A stretch of 61,289 nt of DNA from Fictibacillus halophilus (GCF_016401385.1 NZ_JAEACF010000005.1:1-61289), one strand, 5' to 3'; numbered from the stretch's first letter, positions 10,902-19,734 are shown. Program-made: numbers and translations. Notes: generated from the letters alone by a model not told the origin.

Positions 10902-12371
10902 ATGGCAAACGAAGTTCGAGTGCGTTATGCACCAAGTCCAACGGGACACTTACATATAGGGAATGCACGTGCAGCTCTATTCAATTATCTATATGCACGC
11001 CACACTGGCGGAAAATTTATTATTCGTATTGAAGATACAGATCAAAAGCGTAACATTCAAGGTGGAGAAGAGAGCCAGCTGAACCATTTGAAATGGCTCG
11101 GTATGGATTGGGATGAAAGTGTTGATATCGGAGGAGATTACGGTCCGTATCGTCAGATGGAACGTTTAGATCTGTATGAAAAGTATACAGATGAACTACT
11201 TTCAAAAGGTCTTGCATACACTTGTTATTGTACAGAAGAAGAGCTTGAGGCTTCTCGTGAAGAGCAGATGGCAAAAGGGGATACTCCCGTTTATGATGGA
11301 CGCTGTCTAAACTTATCAGTTGTAGAAAAAGCGGCATTAGAAGAAGAAGGTCGCCGTCCGAGTATTCGTTTTAAAGTTCCGCAAGACCGTACGATCACGT
11401 TTGATGACATGGTTAAAGGTGAAGTATCTTTTGAATCGAGCGGCTTTGGTGATTTTGTTATCGTAAAAAAAGACGGGATCCCAACTTACAACTACGCTGT
11501 TGTTATCGATGACCATGAAATGGCGATCACTCACGTACTGCGTGGAGATGATCACATTTCAAACACTCCGAAACAGCTATTGATCTATGATGCTTTAGGA
11601 TTTTCGCATCCGAAGTTCGGTCATACAACATTGATCGTGAATGAAAACCGTAAAAAATTGAGTAAACGTGACGAATCGATCGTTCAGTTTATCGAGCAAT
11701 ACAAAGATCTAGGATACTTGCCAGAAGCGCTGTTTAATTTTATCGCGCTATTAGGCTGGTCTCCGGGTGGAGAAGAAGAGATCTTCAGTCGTGAGCAGTT
11801 TATTGAGATCTTTGACCCGAACCGTTTGTCAAAAGCACCTGCTGTTTTTGATACACAAAAGTTAGAGTGGCTGAACAACCAGTATATGAAACAGCAAGAC
11901 GTAGCTCGCATTGTTGAGTTATGTATGCCTCACCTTGTAAAAGCGGGTAGAGTTTCTGAGAACCCAAGCCCTGAAGAACAAGAGTGGATCACAAAGCTTG
12001 TCGCTCTTCATCAGGAAAAAATGAGCTATGGTGCTGAGATCGTAGACTTAACGGAACTTTTCTTTAAAGAAGAGATCGAGTATGAAGGAGAAGCACTTGA
12101 AGTCTTGCAAGGTGAAGGTGTTCCATCCGTTATGGAATCGTTCTTAACTCAGATCGAAAGCAGTGATTCTTTTGAAGCGGAAGACATCAAAGCGATGATG
12201 AAAGCTGTTCAGAAGGAAACGGGCCAAAAAGGAAAGAACTTGTTCATGCCGATCCGTGTGGCAACGACTGGTCAGCAACATGGTCCAGATCTCCCTGCTG
12301 CTGTTTCTCTTTTAGGAAAAGATGTTATTACTAAGCGCGTAAATGCTGTACTGACTCAAATTAAAAAGTAA
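10902..12371 (+). CDS. gltX: Glutamyl-tRNA synthetase
   Basis: A class I synthetase charging tRNA-Glu. In Bacillaceae it normally also misacylates tRNA-Gln for correction by GatCAB. The HIGH-type motif HLHIG lies at 16-20 and the KMSKS-type motif KLSKR at 252-256. The C-terminal anticodon-binding helical domain is full length (489 aa). Of two adjacent ATGs, the second (10902) has the better 7-nt spacing to AGAGGTG and gives [13 protein letters not shown], like homologues. Confidence 0.97.
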   Translation: MANEVRVRYAPSPTGHLHIGNARAALFNYLYARHTGGKFIIRIEDTDQKRNIQGGEESQLNHLKWLGMDWDESVDIGGDYGPYRQMERLDLYEKYTDELLSKGLAYTCYCTEEELEASREEQMAKGDTPVYDGRCLNLSVVEKAALEEEGRRPSIRFKVPQDRTITFDDMVKGEVSFESSGFGDFVIVKKDGIPTYNYAVVIDDHEMAITHVLRGDDHISNTPKQLLIYDALGFSHPKFGHTTLIVNENRKKLSKRDESIVQFIEQYKDLGYLPEALFNFIALLGWSPGGEEEIFSREQFIEIFDPNRLSKAPAVFDTQKLEWLNNQYMKQQDVARIVELCMPHLVKAGRVSENPSPEEQEWITKLVALHQEKMSYGAEIVDLTELFFKEEIEYEGEALEVLQGEGVPSVMESFLTQIESSDSFEAEDIKAMMKAVQKETGQKGKNLFMPIRVATTGQQHGPDLPAAVSLLGKDVITKRVNAVLTQIKK

Positions 12372-12429
12372 TAAAAGTACACATTTTGCAAAGATTATAA
12401 TATAGTAAAAGAAACTTATATTAAACGTA

Positions 12430-12681
12430 AAAACGCAGATGAGGAAAGTAGGCTAGCGCCTTTTCATAATAGAGAGAACCATCACCGGCTGAAAGTGGTT
12501 CATGAAAATGCTTGCTGAAGTGCCCCTCGGAGTCCCGTGCCGAAAGTTGAGTAGGTTTGGGCGGCAACTCCCCGTTATGGAGCTTAAGGGAACAGGTAAT
12601 TTTTAATAAGCCTGTTAAACAGAGTGGAACCGCGTCTATCCGTACGTCTCTGTGTCATATTTGGCACAGGGGCGTTTTTTA
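12430..12681 (+). promoter_or_regulatory. T-box riboswitch leader, cysteine type
   Basis: A T-box leader controlling cysE-cysS by tRNA-Cys charging. Visible parts: the stem I AGAGAG bulge motif (12471-12476); a candidate specifier triplet TGC (Cys) at 12521-12523, followed by the usual closing GGAGT; the 14-nt T-box AGAGTGGAACCGCG (12621-12634); and a terminator, acgtctctgtg / cacaggggcgt, with a T-run (12644-12681). Uncharged tRNA should favour the antiterminator and readthrough. The specifier is a reading by eye, supported by the genes controlled. The 5' boundary is approximate; a TATAAT at 12396-12401 is a possible -10 but lacks a good -35. Confidence 0.92.
12644..12681 (+). terminator. 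T-box attenuator terminator
   Basis: An 11-bp stem with G-U pairs (acgtctctgtg / cacaggggcgt) is followed by TTTTTT. It is the default OFF structure of the cysE T-box. Confidence 0.88.
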
Positions 12682-12700
12682 TTTGTAGTCTTCGTCGCTC

Positions 12701-12833
12701 TTGAAAGTAGTTGATTTCCGTTACAGGTACTCGCTTTCCGGGGGGCGTGCGGTGAGCCTCTTAGCGCTGTTAAGAGTCTCACCTGTCCCGCTGATCCCCC
12801 AGGAGTCTCGCACCTTACACTCCAATCAACTTT
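12701..12833 (-). repeat. Palindromic repeat R3, inside the cysE leader
   Basis: A minus-orientation copy of the ~140-nt palindrome. It lies between the T-box terminator and the cysE ribosome-binding site, so every cysE-cysS transcript that reads through carries it as a potential long hairpin in its 5' untranslated region. Confidence 0.87.
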
Positions 12834-12916
12834 GCGATGAAGAAAATAAAAAATGCCTGAGACATCACGCGTAACAGGCAAGTCCCTTTTATAAAAAGGC
12901 AAGGAGGTTGGAGAAC

Positions 12917-13564
12917 ATGTTTTCAGCCATGAAAGAAGACATTCAGGTTGTTTTTGAGAAAGACCCAGCGGCTAGAAGTTCATTCGAAGTAGTCCTAACC
13001 TACTCTGGACTGCATGCGGTTTGGGCCCATAGATTAGCACATAAATTATTCAAACGAAACTGGCTGTTTTTAGCCCGTTTGATCTCACAGATCAGCCGTT
13101 TTTTTACTGGTATCGAAATACACCCAGGAGCACAGATCGGCAGACGCTTCTTTATCGATCACGGAATGGGTGTTGTGATCGGCGAAACGTGTATCATCGG
13201 AAATGATGTAACGCTCTACCAAGGTGTTACGCTCGGAGGTACGGGAAAAGAAAAAGGAAAAAGGCATCCCACGCTTGAAGATCACGTTCTTGTTGCTACA
13301 GGAGCCAAAGTGCTAGGTAACATTACCATCGGCAAAAATTCAAAAGTGGGTGCAGGCTCGGTTGTTCTTCAACATGTGCCGCCTGATGCGACCGTAGTTG
13401 GAATTCCAGGAAGAGTCGTGATTAAAGACGGAATCAAAATAGGATGCGAACTTGATCATCGCGATCTGCCTGACCCGGTAGCCGACAAATTTAGAGAAAT
13501 GCATAACGAGATGAAACGAATGCGTGCAGAACTGGAAACATTGAAAAAAGGGAGTGAAGTATAA
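12917..13564 (+). CDS. cysE: Serine O-acetyltransferase CysE
   Basis: CysE acetylates L-serine with acetyl-CoA, the committed step of cysteine synthesis. The N-terminal helical domain is followed by a left-handed beta-helix of hexapeptide repeats (from about residue 70, [15 protein letters not shown]). The loop [12 protein letters not shown] and the C-terminal tail complete a 215-aa protein, the usual short Bacillus form. The ATG at 12917 lies 9 nt after AAGGAGG; an in-frame TTG at 12908 abuts that site and is unlikely. It is the first gene after the T-box and is contiguous with cysS. Confidence 0.96.
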   Translation: MFSAMKEDIQVVFEKDPAARSSFEVVLTYSGLHAVWAHRLAHKLFKRNWLFLARLISQISRFFTGIEIHPGAQIGRRFFIDHGMGVVIGETCIIGNDVTLYQGVTLGGTGKEKGKRHPTLEDHVLVATGAKVLGNITIGKNSKVGAGSVVLQHVPPDATVVGIPGRVVIKDGIKIGCELDHRDLPDPVADKFREMHNEMKRMRAELETLKKGSEV

Positions 13565-14968
13565 ATGGGTATTAAAATCTATAATACGATGACACGTCAA
13601 AAAGAGCTTTTTGTTCCGTTAGAAGAAGGAAAAGTAAAGATGTACGTGTGTGGACCGACTGTATATAACTATATCCATATCGGAAACGCAAGACCGGCTA
13701 TTGTTTTTGATACAGTGAGAAAGTACTTGGAATACAGAAATTATGAAGTGCAATTCATCTCCAATTTTACGGATGTTGATGATAAGCTCATTAAAGCGGC
13801 GAACGAGATGGGAAGCGATGTCCCAACGATCGCTGAGAAATTTATCAACGCCTACCATGAGGATACTTGCGCACTAGGCGTACAAAAAGCGGACGCACAC
13901 CCGCGTGTAACAGAAACGATGCCAGAGATCATTGAGTTTATCGAGAACCTCATCAAAAAAGGGTTTGCTTATGAAGCAGCGGGGGATGTTTATTTTAAAA
14001 CGCGTTCGTTCAACGGTTATGGCAAGCTTTCTCATCAATCGATCGACGATTTAAGATCTGGTGCGAGAATTGAAGTAGGAGAGAAAAAAGAAGATCCTCT
14101 TGATTTCGCGCTATGGAAAGCAGCGAAAGAAGGAGAGATCTATTGGGAGAGCCCGTGGGGCAAAGGTCGTCCAGGCTGGCATATCGAATGCTCGGCAATG
14201 GCTAAAAAATACTTAGGTGATTCGATCGACATTCATGGCGGCGGTCAAGATTTAGCTTTTCCGCATCATGAGAATGAGATCGCACAATCGGAAGCATTAA
14301 ATGAAGCTCCGATGGCTAAGTATTGGATGCATAATGGGTATATTAATATTGATAACGAAAAAATGTCCAAATCACTTGGGAACTTTGTACTTGTTCATGA
14401 TCTTGTAAAACAGCAGGATCCACAAGTTATCCGCTTCTTTATGCTGGCCGTCCACTACCGTAATCCGATCAACTTCAGTCAAGAGTTGTTGGAAGCAGCA
14501 GAGGCAGGATTAAATAGAATCCGTACGTCTTATGAAAACTTAAAACACCGCTTGAGTGTATCGGCTGACCTTTCGCTTGATACAGAAAAATGGAGTCAGC
14601 TCGTGAAAGAAACAAGAGAGAAATTTATCACTGATATGGATGATGATTTTAACACAGCGAATGCTATCTCTAATCTTTTCGATTTTTCGAGAGAAGCGAA
14701 CGTTTATCTGCAAGAAAAGAACACTTCTAAAGCCGTTATTACAGAATTTATCGCTCTTTTTGATGAGCTGGCTGGTGTGCTTGGACTTACTCTTCATAAA
14801 GAAGAGGAATTGTTGGATGAAGAGATTGATGCTCTTATTCAAGAACGTAATCAAGCGCGTAAAGAAAAGAACTTTGCTCGCGCTGATGAAATTCGTGATC
14901 ATTTAAAAGAACAGAACATCATTTTGGAAGATACCGCACAGGGTGTTCGGTGGAAAAGAGATAAGTAA
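13565..14968 (+). CDS. cysS: Cysteinyl-tRNA synthetase
   Basis: A class I synthetase for tRNA-Cys. Zinc-binding Cys29 (in CGPTVYNY) and Cys209 (in WHIECSAM), the HIGH-type motif (HIGN, about 38-41) and KMSKS at 266-270 are all present. The 467-aa length is normal. Its ATG follows the cysE stop with no gap, so supply and use of cysteine are made from one T-box controlled message. Confidence 0.97.
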   Translation: MGIKIYNTMTRQKELFVPLEEGKVKMYVCGPTVYNYIHIGNARPAIVFDTVRKYLEYRNYEVQFISNFTDVDDKLIKAANEMGSDVPTIAEKFINAYHEDTCALGVQKADAHPRVTETMPEIIEFIENLIKKGFAYEAAGDVYFKTRSFNGYGKLSHQSIDDLRSGARIEVGEKKEDPLDFALWKAAKEGEIYWESPWGKGRPGWHIECSAMAKKYLGDSIDIHGGGQDLAFPHHENEIAQSEALNEAPMAKYWMHNGYINIDNEKMSKSLGNFVLVHDLVKQQDPQVIRFFMLAVHYRNPINFSQELLEAAEAGLNRIRTSYENLKHRLSVSADLSLDTEKWSQLVKETREKFITDMDDDFNTANAISNLFDFSREANVYLQEKNTSKAVITEFIALFDELAGVLGLTLHKEEELLDEEIDALIQERNQARKEKNFARADEIRDHLKEQNIILEDTAQGVRWKRDK

Positions 14969-15376
14969 ATGAAGATGACGGACTCAGATATTAAACAACT
15001 GAATGGAACCACGCTTGCTTATATGGGAGATGCAGTAATGGAGCAGTTCGTGCGTGAACACCTTATCCGTAACGGACAGGTGAAGCCGAATAAGCTCCAC
15101 GTATCTGCAACAAAGTTTGTTTCAGCAAAAGCGCAAGCAAGCATGGTCGTTCAGCTGCTTGAAGAAAACTATTTTACAGAAGAAGAGGTCGCAGTAATTA
15201 AGCGTGGCCGCAATGCGAACCAAGGAACCGTTCCGAAAAATACGGATGTTCAAACGTATCGACATGCAACAAGCTTTGAAGCGATCATCGGTTATCTCTA
15301 TCTGTTAAACAACCATGAACGATTAACGAACATGATGGAATATGTGTTATCCGAAAATAAAAAGGGGGAGGTTTAA
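14969..15376 (+). CDS. mrnC: Mini-ribonuclease III MrnC
   Basis: A small RNase III-like enzyme lacking the double-strand RNA-binding domain. In B. subtilis it trims both ends of 23S rRNA precursor. The catalytic signature is seen as [13 protein letters not shown] (Asp21 and Glu25), and the conserved C-terminal block runs KRGRNA...[13 protein letters not shown]. The length of 135 aa fits. The start abuts the cysS stop; only a weak purine stretch precedes it, so translation is probably coupled. Confidence 0.94.
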   Translation: MKMTDSDIKQLNGTTLAYMGDAVMEQFVREHLIRNGQVKPNKLHVSATKFVSAKAQASMVVQLLEENYFTEEEVAVIKRGRNANQGTVPKNTDVQTYRHATSFEAIIGYLYLLNNHERLTNMMEYVLSENKKGEV

Positions 15377-15378
15377 AG

Positions 15379-16152
15379 ATGAGTGAAGCAAAAGAACAAA
15401 AAGAACAAGAACTGATCATTGGCCGAAATCCGGTTATGGAAGTACTGCGCTCCGGCCGTGATATTAATAAAATTTTCGTAGGTGAAGGATCTCAAAAAGG
15501 ACCTGTAAGTACGATCGTCTCTATGGCGAAAAAGCAAAATGTCCTTGTGCAATATGTACCGAAGCAAAAGCTCGATTCATTAAGCGGGGGCGGCAATCAC
15601 CAAGGTGTGATCGCTGGCGTAGCAGCCTACTCTTATGCAGATATCGATGATCTGTTTAAAATTGCTGAAGAAAGAGGAGAAGAGCCGTTCTTTATTCTAT
15701 TGGACGAGCTTGAAGATCCGCATAATCTAGGTTCGATCATGCGTACGGCTGATGCAGTCGGTGCACATGGCATCATCATTCCAAAAAGACGTTCAGTAGG
15801 ATTAACAGCTACAGTAGCAAAAGCTTCAACGGGTGCGATCGAGTACATTCCGGTCGTTCGTGTAACGAACCTTGTCCAAACGATGAAAGAGTTAAGAGAC
15901 CGCGGTATGTGGTTTGCCGGCGCTGACATGAAAGGGAAAGATGACTATAGACAAGCAAAGTGGGACATGCCTTTAGGTCTTGTGATCGGAAGCGAAGGAA
16001 AAGGGATGGGAAGACTTGTTTCAGAAACGTGTGATTTCCTTGTTCAGCTTCCGATGAAAGGGAAGGTTACCTCACTTAATGCATCGGTTGCTGCTAGTCT
16101 CTTGATGTATGAAGTGTACCGTAACCGCAATCCGTTAGAAGCGCGAAAATGA
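15379..16152 (+). CDS. rlmB: 23S rRNA (guanosine-2'-O-)-methyltransferase RlmB family (YacO)
   Basis: A SPOUT-class (SpoU/TrmH) 2'-O-ribose methyltransferase of 257 aa. It has an N-terminal RNA substrate-binding domain starting at IIGRNPVMEVL. The three knot motifs are visible as DPHNLGSIMRTADA, IGSEGKGMGRL and LNASVAASLLMYE. The ribosome-binding site is AGGGGGAGG. It overlaps the next gene by 4 nt. The exact rRNA target in Bacillus is inferred from family membership. Confidence 0.93.
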   Translation: MSEAKEQKEQELIIGRNPVMEVLRSGRDINKIFVGEGSQKGPVSTIVSMAKKQNVLVQYVPKQKLDSLSGGGNHQGVIAGVAAYSYADIDDLFKIAEERGEEPFFILLDELEDPHNLGSIMRTADAVGAHGIIIPKRRSVGLTATVAKASTGAIEYIPVVRVTNLVQTMKELRDRGMWFAGADMKGKDDYRQAKWDMPLGLVIGSEGKGMGRLVSETCDFLVQLPMKGKVTSLNASVAASLLMYEVYRNRNPLEARK

Positions 16153-16667
16153 AAACACGCCACTATTTGATTGTTGATGGCTACAACATCATTGGCGCCT
16201 GGCCCGAACTACGGAGCTTAAAAACATCAGATTTTGCCAAAGCAAGAGATCTGCTGATTGAATATATGGCAGAATACCAGGGAACGACTGGGTATCAAGT
16301 GATCGTCGTATTTGATGCCCATCTCACACCTGGCACAGAGAAAAAAACGAAAAACCACCGCGTTGAAGTCATTTTTACAAGAGAGAACGAAACGGCAGAT
16401 GAGCGGATCGAACGTTTAGTCGGAGAGTTAAAATCAATCGATACGCGAATTTACGTAGCAACTTCAGATTCAACCGAACAGTGGCAGATTTTTGGTAAAG
16501 GCGCATTGCGAAAATCTGCGCGAGAATTAAAGAATGAGATGGATGAAATAGAAAAGCATATTCATGTGTCCGTTGGCGAGCGGAAAAGGAAGCAAACCTC
16601 CTCCTCTATCCTTCTTTCAGACGAAATTGCCGAAATATTTGAAAGATGGAGAAGAGGGCAAAAATAA
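16149..16667 (+). CDS. rae1: Ribosome-associated endoribonuclease Rae1 (YacP, NYN domain)
   Basis: A 172-aa NYN/PIN-like nuclease. The B. subtilis homologue cleaves mRNA within the ribosomal A site. The N-terminus YLIVDGYNIIGAWPEL carries the first metal-binding aspartate of the NYN fold, and further acidic residues follow (VIVVFDAH, VATSDSTEQ). Its ATGA start overlaps the rlmB stop and it has no strong ribosome-binding site, so it is probably translated by coupling. It is the last gene before a separate sigH promoter. Confidence 0.92.
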   Translation: MKTRHYLIVDGYNIIGAWPELRSLKTSDFAKARDLLIEYMAEYQGTTGYQVIVVFDAHLTPGTEKKTKNHRVEVIFTRENETADERIERLVGELKSIDTRIYVATSDSTEQWQIFGKGALRKSARELKNEMDEIEKHIHVSVGERKRKQTSSSILLSDEIAEIFERWRRGQK

Positions 16668-16673
16668 GGAATC

Positions 16674-16703
16674 TTGACGCTTTTGTGAACTATGAGCTAT
16701 AAT
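16674..16703 (+). promoter_or_regulatory. sigH promoter
   Basis: TTGACG (16674-16679), an 18-nt spacer and TATAAT (16698-16703) form a good sigma-A promoter 43 nt before the sigH GTG. In B. subtilis the equivalent promoter is repressed by AbrB; I see no defined operator here. Confidence 0.85.
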
Positions 16704-16746
16704 ATTGCTATATTTTGCCGGTAAAAACCTGGTGGGGGGATTTGTC

Positions 16747-17397
16747 GTGAACATAGATCTCAAGGAACGGTCAGTAAGCGATTACGAGCTCATGGAAGAT
16801 GAAAGCCTTGTGGAACTGGTTCATGAGGGGGACAGCGCAGCACTTGAATATTTGATCAACAAATATAAAAACTTTGTTCGTGCGAAAGCAAGATCATACT
16901 TTTTGATCGGTGCAGACCGTGAAGATATTATTCAAGAAGGCATGATCGGGCTGTATAAAGCCATTCGCGATTTTAAAGAGGACAAGCTGTCATCCTTTAA
17001 AGCTTTTGCCGAACTATGTATAACAAGGCAAATGATTACCGCTATCAAAACGGCAACTAGACAAAAGCACATTCCGTTAAATTCTTACGTGTCGTTGGAC
17101 AAGCCGATCTATGATGAGGAGTCTGACCGTACACTAATGGATGTCATATGCGGTACAAAAGTCACTGATCCAGAAGAACTGATTATCAATCAAGAAGAAT
17201 TTGATGATATTGAAGTGAAGATGGGAGAAATATTAAGTGACCTGGAACGTAAAGTTCTGATGCTGTATCTTGACGGAAGATCGTACCAGGAAATCTCAGT
17301 GGATCTCGACAGGCACGTGAAGTCAATCGACAACGCGCTTCAGCGAGTGAAACGTAAATTAGAGCGTTATTTAGAGCTAAGAGAAATATCATCTTAA
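16747..17397 (+). CDS. sigH: RNA polymerase sigma-H factor
   Basis: Sigma-H directs early sporulation, competence and stationary-phase genes. The protein is nearly collinear with the B. subtilis factor over regions 2-4, for example NFVRAKARSYFLIGADREDI in region 2 and SYQEIS...RHVKSIDNALQRVKRK in region 4. I chose the GTG at 16747 (216 aa): it has GGTGGGGGG 7 nt upstream, whereas an in-frame TTG at 16705 lies next to the -10 element. It has its own promoter and terminator, so it is monocistronic here. Confidence 0.96.
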   Translation: MNIDLKERSVSDYELMEDESLVELVHEGDSAALEYLINKYKNFVRAKARSYFLIGADREDIIQEGMIGLYKAIRDFKEDKLSSFKAFAELCITRQMITAIKTATRQKHIPLNSYVSLDKPIYDEESDRTLMDVICGTKVTDPEELIINQEEFDDIEVKMGEILSDLERKVLMLYLDGRSYQEISVDLDRHVKSIDNALQRVKRKLERYLELREISS

Positions 17398-17426
17398 GAG
17401 CGGGATTGTTCCTGCTCTTTTTCTTT
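17397..17426 (+). terminator. Terminator after sigH
   Basis: The stem agagcggga / tcctgctct encloses a 4-nt loop and is followed by TTTTTCTTTT. It begins at the sigH stop codon. Confidence 0.9.
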
Positions 17427-17495
17427 TGGCTTTGAGTGGATGTTGAGCTGATGTGTGGGGGTATCGGAGCGGGGTAATAGTAGTCGAATTTGTCA

Positions 17496-17594
17496 ACTCG
17501 CCGATATATGTTCAAAACTCGCGGGAATATAGCTGAAACTCGCGGAATTAATGGAATAATTTCTAGGATTATGGCTGATATTTCAAGGATTAGC
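17496..17594. repeat. 21-nt period array A2 (ACTCGCGG)
   Basis: The word ACTCGCSG starts at 17496, 17517 and 17538. At the same 21-nt register it is followed by TTTCTAGGATTA and TTTCAAGGATTA (about 17560 and 17581). The unit from 17517 matches that of array A4 (50833) at all but about three of 21 positions. It lies 70 nt beyond the sigH terminator. Confidence 0.87.
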
Positions 17595-17811
17595 ATTAAG
17601 AATACCGGACAGGGTATATGTTTATGGCTACCTGTAAGTGAAAAAACGCATGAATTTTCGTTCTTACAAGAACAAAAAGACCAGCTAAATCAATTTCAGC
17701 TGACTTTTCACCCAATTTTATCGATGAGAGATGCCTTTTAGCGTAAATTTTGTTTCATTACGCTACCATCAAGCAAGCTGTCTCCAGTACAAGATTGAGT
17801 TGCATCACTAG

Positions 17812-17852
17812 CAAAGCGAAGCATCTAAAACGGTAATCAACCACTTACCTTT
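17812..17852 (+). repeat. Decayed palindromic repeat R6 (right arm only)
   Basis: The segment aaagcgaagcatctaaaacg followed by gtaatcaaccactt resembles the right end of repeats R2 and R4 (aaagcgagcacctgtaacgg, then aaatcagctacttt). No left arm is recognisable, so it looks like a degenerate remnant. Confidence 0.6.
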
Positions 17853-17890
17853 CCAACACAATTAGCTCTCAAAACACCATTTTCCCTTTA

Positions 17891-17919
17891 TTGACAAGCG
17901 TATACCCCTATGTTAAGGT
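17891..17919 (+). promoter_or_regulatory. rpmG-secE-nusG promoter
   Basis: TTGACA (17891-17896), a 17-nt spacer ending in an extended TG element, and TAAGGT (17914-17919). The -35 is perfect; the -10 is weak but helped by the TGN extension. It stands 62 nt before the rpmG start. Confidence 0.7.
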
Positions 17920-17980
17920 TTTAAAAGTAACATTGTAACGTGGATGAGTGGCTTTGTCGCACGAAAGGTGTTTATTTAGC

Positions 17981-18130
17981 ATGAGAAAAAAAGTTTTTTT
18001 AGCCTGTAAACAATGCTCAAAACGAAATTATACAACGATGAAGAACCAGCAAAACAATCCTGAACGAGTCGAGGTTAAAAAGTTTTGCAGCTACTGCAAT
18101 GCTCATACCATTCACCAGGAAACGAAGTAA
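17981..18130 (+). CDS. rpmGB: 50S ribosomal protein L33 (zinc-binding form)
   Basis: A 49-aa L33 located near the ribosomal E site. It keeps both CxxC pairs (Cys9/Cys12 and Cys36/Cys39), so it is the zinc-binding paralogue type; bacilli often carry zinc-free replacements elsewhere. The ATG at 17981 is used because upstream in-frame codons have no homology and AAAGGTG precedes it. It is the first gene of the secE-nusG unit, as in B. subtilis. Confidence 0.93.
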   Translation: MRKKVFLACKQCSKRNYTTMKNQQNNPERVEVKKFCSYCNAHTIHQETK

Positions 18131-18188
18131 GCGAAACAAGCTTTTTTTATAAATGTTAATTGATCAAAAGGCATGGGGGTTTATGAAG

Positions 18189-18395
18189 ATGGCGGATGTT
18201 GCAGAAAAGACAAAAAAATCACCAGCAAAGTTTCTTTCCGATGTAAATAAGGAAATGAAGCGTGTAAGCTGGCCTTCGCGAAAAGAATTATTTCGCTATA
18301 CGGGGATTGTACTGTCAACTGTAGTGATTATGGCTTTGTTCTTCTGGGTTGTGGATCTAGGGATTTCACAATTAGTTGAGCTTATTTTAGGGTAG
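18189..18395 (+). CDS. secE: Preprotein translocase subunit SecE
   Basis: The small essential subunit that clamps SecY in the membrane. The amphipathic segment (KEMKRVSWPSRKEL) leads into one transmembrane helix (about residues 38-57), as in the single-helix Bacillus form. The 68-aa product from the ATG at 18189 has GGGGGT 8 nt upstream. An in-frame ATG at 18183 is only 2 nt from that site. The N-terminus (MADVAEKTKK) is slightly longer than in B. subtilis. Confidence 0.92.
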   Translation: MADVAEKTKKSPAKFLSDVNKEMKRVSWPSRKELFRYTGIVLSTVVIMALFFWVVDLGISQLVELILG

Positions 18396-18470
18396 ATTAG
18401 ATATAGCTTCTTTTGGATAGAATGCTAGAGTATATCCATTTTAGGAGGGAAAGGACACGGGTCCCATCGT

Positions 18471-19004
18471 ATGGAAAAAAATTGGTACGTAGTTCATACC
18501 TATTCAGGTTATGAAAACAAAGTAAAAGCAAACTTGGAAAAGCGTTTGGAATCTATGGGGATGACAGATAAGATTTTCCGTGTACTTGTACCTGTAGAAG
18601 AAGAGACCGAAACAAAGAACGGTAAGACAAAAACAAGCATGAAGAAAGTTTTCCCTGGTTATGTATTAACGGAGATGATCATGACAGATGATTCTTGGTA
18701 CGTTGTACGTAATACGCCTGGGGTAACAGGATTTGTCGGTTCTGCTGGAGCGGGCTCAAAGCCAACGGCACTTTTGCCTGAGGAAGTAGAACATATTCTT
18801 AAAGGTATGGGTATGGAAGCTCCGCGCGTTGAAGTTGATTTCGAAATCAAGGAATCTGTAAAAGTAAAAGAAGGTCCTTTTGCTGACTTTGTTGGTACGA
18901 TTGAAGAGATCGATGCAACAAAACAGAAGCTGAAAGTTCACGTCAACATGTTTGGTCGTGAGACGCCAGTTGAACTTGAGTTTACCCAAGTTAGCAAGTT
19001 ATAA
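18471..19004 (+). CDS. nusG: Transcription elongation/termination factor NusG
   Basis: NusG binds the RNA polymerase clamp through its N-terminal NGN domain and contacts non-template DNA or ribosomal protein S10 through a C-terminal KOW domain (about 125-177, from [17 protein letters not shown]). The 177 aa match B. subtilis in length and closely in sequence ([20 protein letters not shown]). Oddly, the only strong ribosome-binding site, AGGAGGG at 18443-18449, lies 21 nt from the ATG. A small GGAC/GTCC hairpin could shorten the distance. No alternative in-frame start exists between them. Confidence 0.96.
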   Translation: MEKNWYVVHTYSGYENKVKANLEKRLESMGMTDKIFRVLVPVEEETETKNGKTKTSMKKVFPGYVLTEMIMTDDSWYVVRNTPGVTGFVGSAGAGSKPTALLPEEVEHILKGMGMEAPRVEVDFEIKESVKVKEGPFADFVGTIEEIDATKQKLKVHVNMFGRETPVELEFTQVSKL

Positions 19005-19015
19005 TGGAAAAAGAC

Positions 19016-19044
19016 TTGTAATCACTTCAAAAAGGTGATAGAAT
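19016..19044 (+). promoter_or_regulatory. Possible rplK-rplA promoter
   Basis: TTGTAA (19016-19021), a 17-nt spacer and TAGAAT (19039-19044), just after nusG. It would start transcription ahead of the rplK leader. Confidence 0.6.
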
Positions 19045-19072
19045 TTTTTATGTTTGATATTACTAATCAACT

Positions 19073-19106
19073 GCTTCCTCTCTTTTAGGAGGGGAAGCGT
19101 ATTTTT
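19073..19106 (+). terminator. Possible attenuator hairpin in the rplK leader
   Basis: gcttcctc pairs with ggaggggaagc (one bulged G), followed after three bases by TTTTT. It could end nusG readthrough or attenuate the rplK transcript. Confidence 0.5.
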
Positions 19107-19108
19107 GA

Positions 19109-19136
19109 GTGGGAGGGTTTCGGCCCATAATACCAC
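19109..19136 (+). promoter_or_regulatory. Candidate L1-binding site in the rplK leader
   Basis: GTGGGAGG (19109-19116) and ATACCAC (19130-19136) form a short helix around an asymmetric loop. The same pair of strings flanks the L1 site of bacterial 23S rRNA (helix 76 region, GUGGGAGG...AUACCAC). L1 is known to repress the L11-L1 operon by binding such an rRNA mimic. The call rests on the match and location; no binding is shown. Confidence 0.65.
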
Positions 19137-19162
19137 ATCACGGACTTAAGGAGGTGTGTCGC

Positions 19163-19588
19163 GTGGCTAAAAAGGTTATTAAGATGGTAAAATTGCAAAT
19201 CCCTGCTGGTAAAGCAAACCCGGCACCGCCAGTTGGACCTGCACTAGGACAAGCTGGGGTAAACATCATGGGATTCTGTAAAGAATTCAACGCTCGTACT
19301 GCTGATCAAGCTGGTTTAATCATTCCGGTAGAAATCACGGTTTTCGAAGACCGTTCATTTACATTCATCACTAAAACTCCTCCGGCTGCTGTTCTTTTAA
19401 AGAAAGCTGCAGGAATCGAGTCAGGTTCTGGTGAGCCTAACAAGAAAAAAGTTGCGACTGTAAAGCGTGATAAAGTTCGCGAAATCGCAGAAACAAAAAT
19501 GCCTGACCTAAACGCTGCTAGCGTTGAAGCTGCAATGCGTATGGTTGAAGGTACTGCACGCAGCATGGGAATTGTTATCGAAGACTAA
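19163..19588 (+). CDS. rplK: 50S ribosomal protein L11
   Basis: L11 forms the GTPase-associated stalk base with 23S rRNA and L10-L12 and is needed for RelA-type sensing of uncharged tRNA. The 141-aa product from the GTG at 19163 has the proline-rich N-terminal switch ([17 protein letters not shown]) and the C-terminal rRNA-binding domain. AAGGAGGTGTG precedes the start. A longer open frame beginning at 19109 runs through the leader RNA and is rejected. Confidence 0.97.
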   Translation: MAKKVIKMVKLQIPAGKANPAPPVGPALGQAGVNIMGFCKEFNARTADQAGLIIPVEITVFEDRSFTFITKTPPAAVLLKKAAGIESGSGEPNKKKVATVKRDKVREIAETKMPDLNAASVEAAMRMVEGTARSMGIVIED

Positions 19589-19609
19589 TCCCTGTGTTTG
19601 ATGTCTATT

Positions 19610-19707
19610 AGGTTGCGAGTAAATGGATTGATATCCTACCCGTCAAACGGTTCGCAACCTTTATTCATGCAATGCGTGTGATTGCACTTGAATCTTTTAA
19701 GTGCAAT
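19610..19707 (+). promoter_or_regulatory. Two hairpins between rplK and rplA
   Basis: A 9-bp stem (aggttgcga 19610-19618 / tcgcaacct 19652-19660) is followed by a perfect 9-bp stem (attgcactt 19681-19689 / aagtgcaat 19699-19707). Neither has a proper T-run. The second directly abuts the L1-like motif and may be part of that regulatory fold. Confidence 0.5.
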
Positions 19708-19709
19708 AA

Positions 19710-19734
19710 GTGGGAGGAATATCCGCTAAACCAC
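19710..19734 (+). promoter_or_regulatory. Candidate L1-binding site before rplA
   Basis: GTGGGAGG (19710-19717) pairs around a short loop with AAACCAC (19728-19734). It is nearly the same layout as the rplK leader motif 600 nt upstream. Having one before each of L11 and L1 suggests independent control of both cistrons. Confidence 0.6.

Larger units (their letters stand above)
17427..17890. other. sigH-rpmG spacer
   Basis: A 460-nt spacer with array A2, then A/T-rich sequence, then decayed repeat R6. An 83-codon frame (17490-17741) is created mainly by the 21-nt array, which repeats as 7 codons. It has no ribosome-binding site and I do not call it. Confidence 0.65.

Noticed and set aside
16705..16746. 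TTG start for sigH
   Set aside because: It lies immediately after the -10 box of the sigH promoter and before the GGTGGGGGG ribosome-binding site; the transcript would hardly contain it.
17490..17741. 83-codon plus-strand ORF after sigH
   Set aside because: Its first half is the 21-nt array read as a seven-residue repeat, it has no ribosome-binding site, and it overlaps no conserved product.
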